A stretch of 64,000 bases of DNA. Source: Jiella pelagia. Lineage in GTDB: Bacteria; Pseudomonadota; Alphaproteobacteria; Rhizobiales; Rhizobiaceae. Each line of letters opens with the position of its first letter. Position 1 is the stretch's first letter. Shown one piece after another: positions 56,044 to 64,000 of the stretch. The notes below the pieces were generated by a model. It did not search any database, had not been told where the DNA came from, and was given only the letters and a program-made list of their open reading frames with translations. The translations under genes and the position numbers were made by a program. Location of the stretch: NCBI RefSeq assembly GCF_026898155.1, contig NZ_CP114029.1:751501-815500 (forward strand), in the 5' to 3' direction.

Positions 56044-57559
56044 TCACTTGATGTCGGCGGGAAGGATTTCTTCCGGCATGCCCTGGTAGCAGACCGGCCG
56101 GAGGAAGCGGCGGATGGAGAGCGTTCCGACCGACGTCGCGCCGAAATTGGTCGAAGCGGGATAGGGCCCGCCATGGACCATGGCGTCGGCCACCTCGACG
56201 CCGGTCGGAAAGCCGTTGGCGAGGATGCGTCCGGCCTTGCGCTCGAGGATCGGCAGCAGCTTGGCGGCAGCGTCCGCATCGCCCGCGTCCATGTGCAGCG
56301 TGACGGTCAGTTGGCCGTCGAGGCCCTTGGCGAGCTTTGCCATCTCGGCGACGTCCTTGACGCGCACGACGATGCCGAGCGGGCCGAAGACCTCCTCCGT
56401 CAAGGTCTCGTCCTTGGCGAAGACCTCACCGGTGGTCTCGAAGATGTAGGGCGAGGCATGGCGGGAGGCGTTCGCCTCGCCGGTCAGCGCGGTCACCCCG
56501 GGCGTCGCTTCGATCCGGGCAGCACCCTTGCGATAGGCTTCGGCGATGCCCTCGGTCAGCATCGCCTGCTTGGCGACGTCCTTGGCCGCCGCGACGGCTG
56601 CCTTGACGAAGGCGTCGGCGGCCTCGCCGTCAAGAACGATGGCGATGCCGGGATTGGTGCAGAACTGCCCGGCGCCCATGGTCAGCGATCCGGCCCAGCC
56701 CTTGCCGATTGTCTCGCCCCGCGCCTTTACGGCCTCCGGCATCAGGAACATCGGATTGACCGAGCCGAGGCTCGCCGAAGAACGGGATCGGCTCCGGCCG
56801 GGAAGCGCAGAGATCGAACAAGGCCCGGCCGCCGCCGAGCGAACCGGTGAAGCCGACGGCCTTGATCAGAGGATGGGTGACCAGCGCCTCGCCGACGTCG
56901 CGCTTGCCGCCCTGAACGAGCGAAAAGACGCCTGGGTGGAGACCGTGCTTCTTGATGGCAGCACTGATCGCCTGGGCGACGATCTCGCCCGTTCCCGGAT
57001 GGGCGCCGTGGCCCTTGACCACCACCGGGCAGCCGGCCGCGAGCGCCGCGGCGGTGTCGCCGCCGGCGGTCGAGAAGGCGAGCGGGAAGTTCGAGGCGCC
57101 GAAGACGGCGACCGGGCCGATCGGCCGCTGGATCATCCGAAGGTCTGGCCGCGGCGCCGGCTGGCGGTCAGGCATCGCCGCGTCATGGCGCCGGTCGAGA
57201 TAGACGCCGTCGCGGATGTGGCTGGCGAAGAGTCGCAGCTGACCGGTGGTGCGGCCGCGCTCGCCCTGCAGGCGACCCGCCGGCAGCCCGCTCTCCTCAG
57301 TACCGATCTCGGTGATCTCCTCGCCGCGCGCTTCGATCTCGTCGGCGATCGTCTCCAGGAAGGCGGCGCGATCCTCGCGGCTCGAATAGCCATAGGACCA
57401 GAAGGCGTCCTCGGCAGCCTTCACCGCGGCGTCGACGAGTTCGGGCGTTCCCGTGGAGAATTCGCGCGGCTCGCCGGTCATCGGCTCGGACTTGAAGCTC
57501 GCGCCGGAGGCTTTCCATTCGCCCGCGATGAGGTGTTTGCCGGTGAGTTCCAGTGCCAT
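56044..57559 (-). CDS. NADP-dependent aldehyde dehydrogenase, 2,5-dioxovalerate/ketoglutarate-semialdehyde type (frameshifted at 56767)
   Basis: About 504 aa after removing one base from the heptamer at 56767-56773; the join reads PIPFFGELGSVNPMF. Catalytic Cys in GAGQFCTNPGIAIVL, general-base Glu in FFGELGS, and the cofactor segment VFGASNFPLAFSTAGGDTA. The FFGELGSVNP and NFGATSVGTLSIRRFLRPVCYQ patterns fit the alpha-ketoglutaric semialdehyde dehydrogenase subgroup of sugar-acid and hydroxyproline pathways. No such pathway genes are adjacent, so the substrate is tentative. Confidence 0.88.
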
Positions 57560-58041
57560 TTTCGAACCTTTTTCGCTATTTTCAGAGAATTTCGTCGCTT
57601 CGAGCCGCGTCGGGAGCGTGATCGGTCGAAGAGCGGAGCGCCGAATCGAGACGAGGCCTCATGCCGCTCCCACCGTCGTAAAACAACATTGCCTGCAGTG
57701 ACGCCATCCGGATCTAGCGCCGCAAGCCTGCAAAGAGTGGGCGAGAGCGCATCTCGGACTGCTTTCGGAGAACCGGATCGGGTCTGACCCGCTCGTCTGC
57801 TCGGCGCAATGCTGCGCCTCGCAAGGCTCGATTTAGCCAATACGATGCCGAAATCGAGAGGCCGACAGCGCTCTTTCAACGAAAACCGCCGAGTCTGGAC
57901 AAAATCCTGCGCAATCACCGAACTGGTGCTATGCCGCCTTCAGCCACAGGAACGACCCGGCAAAACCGTCAGGTGCCTTGATCGCCCACAATGTGACGGC
58001 AAAAAATCAGAAACCTGAAATAAAGTGACCAAGATGAGAAA
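57560..58041. other. Intergenic region between the aldehyde dehydrogenase and tRNA-His
   Basis: No gene or clear repeat seen. The dehydrogenase promoter must lie in its left part. Open frames across it are short and show no conserved residues. The part nearest the tRNA is AT-richer. Confidence 0.5.
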
Positions 58042-58118
58042 TGGTACGGTTGGGTGGTCTCGAACCACCGACCTCCGGAGCCACAATCCGACGCTCTAAC
58101 CAACTGAGCTACAACCGC
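58042..58118 (-). tRNA. tRNA-His (GTG anticodon)
   Basis: A 77-base cloverleaf including encoded CCA. Acceptor GCGGTTG/CAACCGT, D-stem GCTC/GAGC, anticodon stem TCGGA/TCCGG with loop TTGTGGC (anticodon GTG), and T-stem GGTGG/CCACC with TTCGAGA loop. The discriminator is A73 and no G-1 is encoded, as known for alphaproteobacterial tRNA-His, which is recognised by a divergent histidyl-tRNA synthetase. Confidence 0.95.
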
Positions 58119-58228
58119 ACGAGCAAACGAAGCGTCGCGCCTTCGCGCCTCCGTCCACTAAAGACCGGATAGTGATTTTCGCACGCCGATGCAAGCCCGT
58201 CAGCGCACGAGAACGTCCCTGTCCCGGC

Positions 58229-58260
58229 CAAAAAACAAAGGGCCGCGCCCGGCGCGACCC
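58229..58260 (-). terminator. Terminator after the phasin gene
   Basis: On the minus strand, a GC-rich hairpin (GGGTCGCGCC / GGCGCGGCCC, one C-A mismatch) followed by TTTGTTTTTT. It starts about 57 bases after the phasin stop. Confidence 0.8.
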
Positions 58261-58316
58261 CTCACGTCATTCATCGAAGCGCCGCGCAAGCGCCTGCGCA
58301 AAATCATCCGTCGGGC

Positions 58317-58772
58317 TCAGTTGCCCTTGGACGCCTTCTGGAAGGCATCGCGGCCCGGCTTCATCATGTCCTGCGCGACGGCCTGGGTCAGCGTCTGCAT
58401 TTCCTTCACCTGATCGGTCGCCATCTCGACCTGCTTGCGCACATAGGCGGTCTGCATCTCGATCATCTCGGCGAAGGTCTTGGCGGTCATCATCGAATCG
58501 AGATGCTGGAAGCCGAGCTCGGCATTCGTGCGCATCGCGTCGATGGCCCGCTTGGAAAGCTGGAGCGAACCCTGGTGGGCGTTCTCCATCGTCGACTCAA
58601 GGGCCTTGGTGGCCTCGTCGGCGGCAGCCTTCATGCGGCCATAGGCCTCCTTGGACTGCTCCATCGACTTCTGGGTCATCGAACGGAAGGTCTCGTTCAT
58701 CTGGCTCGGATCCATTCCGAGCATCGACTGAGCATTCGGCATGGCGAACGGATCGCTGCGAGTGTCGGACAT
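58317..58772 (-). CDS. Phasin
   Basis: 151 aa, largely amphipathic helix. The core QSKEAYGRMKAAADEATKALE followed by AIDAMRTNAELGFQHLDSMMTAKTFAEMIEMQTAYVRKQVE (quoted in part) is the Phasin_2 pattern, ending with QAVAQDMMKPGRDAF. It coats polyhydroxyalkanoate granules. It is transcribed alone with its own terminator. Confidence 0.93.
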   Translation of the reverse strand: MSDTRSDPFAMPNAQSMLGMDPSQMNETFRSMTQKSMEQSKEAYGRMKAAADEATKALESTMENAHQGSLQLSKRAIDAMRTNAELGFQHLDSMMTAKTFAEMIEMQTAYVRKQVEMATDQVKEMQTLTQAVAQDMMKPGRDAFQKASKGN

Positions 58773-58997
58773 CTGGCTATCTCCTCAGTTCTTGTTCTTG
58801 TCGTCAGGAAGGCCCATTCCTTCCTCTCAAGCACTGACATAACATCGATTATGCTGCACTGCAACATGACATCGATCAATTTTTCCGCAATTGCTCAGTC
58901 ATTAACCGTTTCGAAAGTCCGCTGTGTGCGATGGCGCGAGGTTCTTTATTCGTCCCGCCCACCTCACTATGAATGAAAGCTTAAGACGAAAAGCGAA

Positions 58998-61900
58998 ATG
59001 ACGGGCCTCACCGGCGGCGCGCGTGTGGCGGAAGCAACGATCGAACCCATGGCGACCACCCTCATGCGACAGACGCTGGCCTTTATGGCGAACCCTGCCG
59101 TCAGCAGGGCAAACGCTGCCGACACTGCTCTTCTGGTGCTTTCGGCGGATCTTTCCTCGTTGGTCTGGGCGAACACTGCCGCTTCGGCAAGTTTCGGCTT
59201 GTCCTCTGCCGGCCCGCGGCAAGAGGCGGACCAGCATCCCCGGATCCTCGACCAGTTGTCGGGCTCGGCCGGCGTCCTTGCCCGCAAGGGCCGGACGTCG
59301 CTGCTTCTGCGCGGCATTCGAGGTTCGAGCATGCCGGCGGAACTGCGCCTCGTCACCATCGAGGACGCGGGCAGCGGGGAAAGCATGGACTACGCGCTGC
59401 TCATGGCTCGCGCCGGCCGGCCCGCCTATCCTCCGCATGAGCGGGACGGCGCGCTGCTTCGCGAGGCCGATCTTGGAGACGATCCGGCCGTGCGGCTGGT
59501 GCCCGCCGACGCCGCAGCGTCCCTCGTGTCGAACGACGACCTGCCGGCCAGTCACGCGGTTGCGGCCTTCGTTGCACGAGACGGAGGCATTGCGGAGATT
59601 TCCACCACATCCGGGTCGTCACTGCTGATGGCGCGCATCGCCGGAGACAGGATCATCGTCGTCCCGATCGAAAAGGCGACGGGTCTCGGCCCAGAGCCTG
59701 CAATTGTGCCCCTGTCGCCGGCAGAGGCACCGACGCCCGCATCGCTCGCACCACGGCCTGCCTCGCCCAGTTTCCGCTCGAATTGGGCAACCCCATCGCC
59801 CGCCGAGGATCCGGCGCCGATTGTCCCGCAGGCCGCGGCCGGCGCCGATCTGTCTGCAGAAGGCGACACATCGCCAGCAGCGCTTCCCGGCGAGGAGGCG
59901 CCGAGGCAAGCGCCAATGGAGGGCGCTGCCGGGAGCGAGGCGGCTTCGGACAAACCTGCCGGCCTCGCAGAAGACGCTTGGGATGCAGCTGCGCCGGCAG
60001 GACCTGAGGCAGAGCCCGCCGAGGCGCCGGCGCAAGATCCGCGGCCGGCACGTCGGCACTCGGTCTGGAATGCCCCTGCGCCTCGTGGCGCCACCGAAGC
60101 CCCGGAACGGGATCGGGCCGAATCGCCGGAGAACGCGGGGTTGGCATCCGGCCAAGCGAACCAGCCGACGCCGCGCGACGAGCCGTGTGGCGAAGCCTTG
60201 CCGGAGGGAACGCCAGCGGACGATTCGGGAATTGACACCGCCGAACCCGGCAAAAGCGATGGCTCGCCCGACGAGCCGGCGTCAGTCGACGTCGGCAACG
60301 CCGCAGCACCAAGCGTGGTGGAATCGCTGAGAGAGGCTGAGGCCGCGACATCCCCGGCCGAGGAGCCACAGATGGCTGAAACCCTCGTCGATGCCGGCAC
60401 GGCCGGCAATCCGCCGGCGGATCTCGACCAGGAAGCGGCCGGAGCCTCCCCCGTCGGTGAGACGGCAGGCATTCGCGCCGTGCAGGCTTCGGATTTCCCG
60501 GTGCATGGCGGCGGCCAGGATGGCGAAATGGCCGGCGCATTTCATCCGCGAACCGCCGGCGATCCCATTCGCTTCGTCTGGCGGATCGACAGCGAAGGCC
60601 GGTTCCGCTCGCTGTCGCCCGAATTCGCCGAAGCCGTGGGCCCCATCTCGGCCGCGGTGGTCGACCGCAGCGTCGACGAGGTGGCGCGGGCCTATCGGCT
60701 GGACGAGGACGGCGCCCTGCGCCGGCTGCTTTCGCGTCGCGATACATGGTCCGGGCGCACGGTGATGTGGCCGCTCGAAGGAACCGAGAAGAAGGTGCCG
60801 GTCGATCTCGCCGCGCTGCCGATCTATGCGCGCGACCGCAGTTTCGATGGCTTCCGCGGCTTCGGCGTCGTTCGCCTCGCCGATGCCGCCGACGATCCCG
60901 ACACGATCGGCCTTCAACCCGCCGAGGCTTTCCGCAATCTCCCACCCGTGGAGGATTCCATCGAGGGCGAACAGGCCGGGGCCTTTGAGGATGCGCTCCC
61001 GGCCTTCATGCGCAGCATCGGCGAGACCACTCCGCCGATCAGCTTCGGTCGCCGCGATCCCGAAAGCCGGCCGCAGCCGCCGCAGATATCGCGGAGCGAT
61101 GCCGACGAGAGCCCGGGCGACAAGATCATCCGCCTCGAGGAGCGGCGGCGCGGCCCGAATGCCAGTCTCAGCCAGTCCGAGGAGGCGGCCTTCCGGGCGA
61201 TCGGCGAGACTTTGACGCAGGAGGCCTCGCAGGCCGATCTCGCCGGCGCCGTACGCGCGGCCTCCGAGCGCATCGGGGCGATCGAGGAGGGCCGCCACGC
61301 GGAGCCTGGAGCGGCCACTTCCGGCATGACGTCGCAGGATCTGTCACTGGCGGAAACGACGGAGACCGGTCTCGCCGCGGCCTTGGAGAGGGCCTATGGG
61401 ACGCTCCCCATGCCGATCCTCGTGCAGGCCGGACAAGAGCCTCGTCTATGCCAATCGCGAGGCTCCTCGATCTTGCCGGCCACGACGATCTTGCAGCCCT
61501 GAAAGCGGTCGGCGGCTTCGACAGCCTGATCGTCGACCGCCAGGAGGGCGACACCGACTTCCTGCGGCTGCGGCGCACCAACGGCCAGACGATCGCCATT
61601 CGCGCGCGCATGCAGCGCACCAGCGTCGACGGCGTCTCGTGTCTGCTCTTTGCCTTCTTTGCGACGCCGCGCCTGACGCTCATGTCGCGCGAGGCACTCG
61701 AGGCGGCCGACATGCCCGCGCCGGGCGTCGGCGGTGGCGTCCTCGAAGATCCCCTGCTCGGTCTTGCCGCCGACGGCATCGTGCTTGTCGACGAGGAGGG
61801 TCTCGTCACCGCCATGAGCGGTCCGGCGCAGAAACTGTTCGACATTCCGTCCGCCGACGTCGCCGGCCGGCCCTTCGTCACCTTGTTTGCCCATGAGAGC

Positions 61901-62863
61901 CAGAAGGCGATCAAGGCCCTGATGAGCGGCGAAGAGGATGCCGGCGCGGCGCCTAGCGCCGATCCGGCGGAGCGCGAGACCAAGTGGTTCGCTCGCCGCG
62001 ACGCCATCGGCCGGGTGGCGGGGGGCGAGTTCCTGCCGCTTTCGGTCTCGCTCGGCCGCGTGCCCGGGACCACAGGCTTCTGCGCGGTGATCAACGACAT
62101 CACGCCGTGGAAGCGGGCCGAGGAAACGGCGCAGCGCCAGCGCGCCAACGCCGAGGCGTCGAACCTGCAGAAGAGCACCTTCCTTGGAGAGGTGGCGCAG
62201 GAGATCAAGGACCCGATCGACGCGATGATCGGCTTTGCCGATCTGATCGGCAGCGAGAGCCTCGGGCCGGTCGGCAACGAGCGCTATCTGGAGTATCTCG
62301 ACGACATCAAGCGTTCGGGCCACCAGGTGATCGATCTCGTCACCATCCTGCACGACCTTGCGGAGGTCGAGAGCGGCCGGCAGGAACTCAGCTTCGAGGC
62401 GGTATCGCTGGCGGAGATCGTCACAGAGGTGACCGCCGTCATGGCGCCGCAGGCGAACCGGCAGCGCGTCATCATGCGCACCCACCTGCCCTCCTCGGTG
62501 CCGCCCGTCGTCGGCGACCGTCCCACGATCCGGCAGATCGCCACCAATCTCGTCGCCAACTCGATCCGCTCGACGCCGGCCGGCGGCCAGTTGATCGTCT
62601 CGCTGCGCTACGAAGCAGAAACGGGGGTTTCGCTGCGCTTTCGCGACAGCGGCGTCGGCATGCGCCAGGACGAGATCGACAGCGCCCTGCGGGGCCCGGG
62701 AACCGGCTATGCCTCGGCCGGCGCGGAGAGCGGCCGCCTCGGCCTGCCGCTGACGAAGGCCCTTGCCGAGGCCAACAGGGCCGAGCTCTCCATCCGGTCG
62801 ACGCCTGGCGAGGGAACGCTCGTCGAGGTGCGCTTTCCGCCGACACGCGTACTGCTCGACTGA
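58998..62863 (+). CDS. PdhS-like PAS histidine-kinase homologue lacking the phospho-acceptor His (two frameshifts)
   Basis: About 1287 aa after removing one base from GAGCCTC 61437-61443 and one from GAGGCTC 61459-61465; the repaired segment reads GQELVYANRELLDLAGHDD. N-terminal PAS-like part, a Pro/Ala/Glu-rich low-complexity stretch (about 230-505), the PdhS-type block FVWRIDSEGRFRSLSPEFAEAVG, another PAS (around 815-930), then HisKA and HATPase. The H box reads EVAQEIKDPIDAMIGFADL: Gln1067 replaces the His expected at that position. The N box (NLVANSIRS) and G1 (DSGVGM) remain; the GLGL box is RLGLPL. It may act as a pseudokinase in cell-cycle/polarity control. Confidence 0.85.
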
Positions 62864-63197
62864 TCGGCTCTCCAATCGATCCGATCGGATGGCGGCTCAA
62901 GCCGGCGTGGCGATCGAACGGGCTTCAAGGCCGACATCCCGAAGGGGCCTCGGACTGTCCTATGACGCGAGATCGCTCGCGCGGACCGAAGGTAGTTTCA
63001 CGGCCCGCTCGGCCTTCGCCCCTGACCCGCTCGGCCTTCGCCCCTGACCCGATGGGACGGCGCATCCGCGTCCAAGAGCCTCAGAACGAATTGTTGGAGA
63101 TGGTATCGAGAGGCACCGAAAATGCCTCTCGCGATTGCTTTTCGCGATGTTGTTCGGCGGGCGGACGCATCAGCGCCCTGCCCGCCGGCTTCTTCCC
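62864..63197. other. Intergenic region between the PdhS-like gene and hppA
   Basis: It contains a two-copy tandem repeat (63007-63050), a hairpin CGAGAGGCA/TGCCTCTCG at 63107-63131 that could end either convergent transcript, and a GAGCCTC at 63076-63082 that may be a corrupted GAGCTC. No gene seen. Confidence 0.55.
63007..63050. repeat. Tandem 22-bp duplication
   Basis: Two exact head-to-tail copies of a 22-base unit beginning GCTCGGCCTTCGCC and ending CCTGACCC. Non-coding. Possibly slippage; no function suggested. Confidence 0.85.
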
Positions 63198-64000
63198 TTA
63201 CTGATGCGCCAGCACCGCCAGCAGTAGCAGCGCCACGATGTTGGTGATCTTGATCGCGGGGTTCACCGCCGGGCCCGCCGTGTCCTTGTAGGGATCGCCG
63301 ACCGTGTCGCCGGTGACCGAGGCCTTGTGGGCGTCGGAACCCTTCATGTGGCGCACGCCGGCGGCGTCGACGAAGCCGTCCTCGAAGGACTTCTTGGCAT
63401 TGTCCCAGGCGCCGCCGCCGGACGTCATCGAGATCGCGACGAAGATGCCGGTGACGATGACGCCGAGCAGCATCGCGCCGACTGCCGAGAAGGCCTGGCT
63501 CTTGTCCGAGATCAGATAGACGGCGAAGTAGACGACGATCGGCGCCAGCACCGGCAGGAGCGAGGGTACGATCATCTCCTTGATCGCCGCCTTGGTCAGG
63601 AGATCGACCGCGCGGGCATAGTCCGGCCGCTCGGTGCCTGCCATGATGCCGGGCTTCTCGCGGAACTGCCGGCGAACCTCTTCGACGACCGAACTCGCCG
63701 CCCGGCCCACCGCCGTCATGGCGATGCCGCCGAACAGGAACGGGATCAGGCCGCCGAGCAGGAGACCGACGACGACATAGGGGTTGGTGAGCGCGAAGTC
63801 CGGCTGGACACCGCGGAAGTACTCGAAGCCGTTGCCGGCATCGGCCTGCTGGATGAAGAACTGGAGGTCGTAGTTGTAGGCGGCGAAGAGCACCAGCGCG
63901 CCGAGGCCGGCCGAGCCGATGGCATAGCCCTTGGTGACGGCCTTGGTGGTGTTGCCGACGGCGTCCAGCGCGTCGGTCGAGCGGCGCACGTCGGCCGGCA
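63198..64000 (-). CDS. hppA: Membrane-bound proton-translocating pyrophosphatase, C-terminal part
   Basis: The gene runs off the window at its 5' side; the visible 267 codons cover the last third. The [24 protein letters not shown] block carries Lys at the position that distinguishes K+-independent enzymes (GNTTKA versus GNTTAA). Later helices include [19 protein letters not shown] and the substrate-site end [21 protein letters not shown] (quoted in part). It couples PPi hydrolysis to proton pumping. Alphaproteobacterial H+-PPases are of this class. Confidence 0.95.
   Translation of the reverse strand, partial: PADVRRSTDALDAVGNTTKAVTKGYAIGSAGLGALVLFAAYNYDLQFFIQQADAGNGFEYFRGVQPDFALTNPYVVVGLLLGGLIPFLFGGIAMTAVGRAASSVVEEVRRQFREKPGIMAGTERPDYARAVDLLTKAAIKEMIVPSLLPVLAPIVVYFAVYLISDKSQAFSAVGAMLLGVIVTGIFVAISMTSGGGAWDNAKKSFEDGFVDAAGVRHMKGSDAHKASVTGDTVGDPYKDTAGPAVNPAIKITNIVALLLLAVLAHQ

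Overview
This is a GC-rich alphaproteobacterial chromosome segment. It is probably from the Rhizobiales/Hyphomicrobiales; I cannot name the genus, and an Aurantimonadaceae/Fulvimarina-like aerobic phototroph is only a guess. The lineage clues are a fused trpE(G) gene behind a Trp-rich leader, a tRNA-His with A73 and no encoded G-1, a PdhS-family kinase, and a bacteriochlorophyll a photosynthesis gene cluster containing the oxygen-dependent cyclase gene acsF.

Layout. 1-9.9 kb: an aerobic CoA-thioester aromatic pathway that best fits 2-aminobenzoate (anthranilate). It holds an FAD monooxygenase (cut by the window edge), SDR, MarR regulator, enoyl-CoA hydratase, acyl-CoA dehydrogenase, aryl-CoA ligase, RidA and a kynurenine-formamidase-like hydrolase, with a convergent monooxygenase/reductase fusion of the 2-aminobenzoyl-CoA / salicylyl-CoA hydroxylase type. 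10-18 kb: small stress and membrane genes, two MaoC proteins, a VapBC-like pair, a RecD-like helicase and a hybrid histidine kinase. 18-26.5 kb: ilvBH with a leader-peptide attenuator, a DUF1206 protein, a diguanylate cyclase, miaA, serB, a periplasmic protease-like protein and a GNAT. 26.5-48.9 kb: the photosynthesis cluster. 48.9-64 kb: leuA with a Leu-rich leader, a CDF transporter, trpE(G) with a Trp leader, an aldehyde dehydrogenase, tRNA-His, a phasin, a degenerate PdhS-like kinase and the C-terminal end of hppA.

The photosynthesis cluster has two divergent parts. Leftward, bchF-bchN-bchB-bchH-bchL-bchM-lhaA-puhA-puhB-puhC-orf-acsF are packed with overlaps or short gaps, then comes puhE fused in frame to a COG0523/CobW GTPase. 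Rightward, ppaA(aerR)-ppsR and bchG-bch2-bchP. PpsR-type palindromes overlap the -35 regions in front of bchF and bchG. The pufBALM, bchXYZ, bchCIDO and crt genes are not in this window, so the cluster is split or continues elsewhere.

The most striking sequence-level signal concerns the hexamer GAGCTC. Fourteen genes carry seventeen +1 frameshifts, and every one lies exactly at a GAGCCTC/GAGGCTC heptamer. Removing one base restores GAGCTC and the conserved protein each time. Only five intact GAGCTC sites remain. Housekeeping genes (serB, leuA, trpE) and bchH are hit, so this looks like a motif-specific consensus error, perhaps caused by base modification of GAGCTC, and not gene decay. Affected genes are annotated below across the correction, and their lengths assume that correction.
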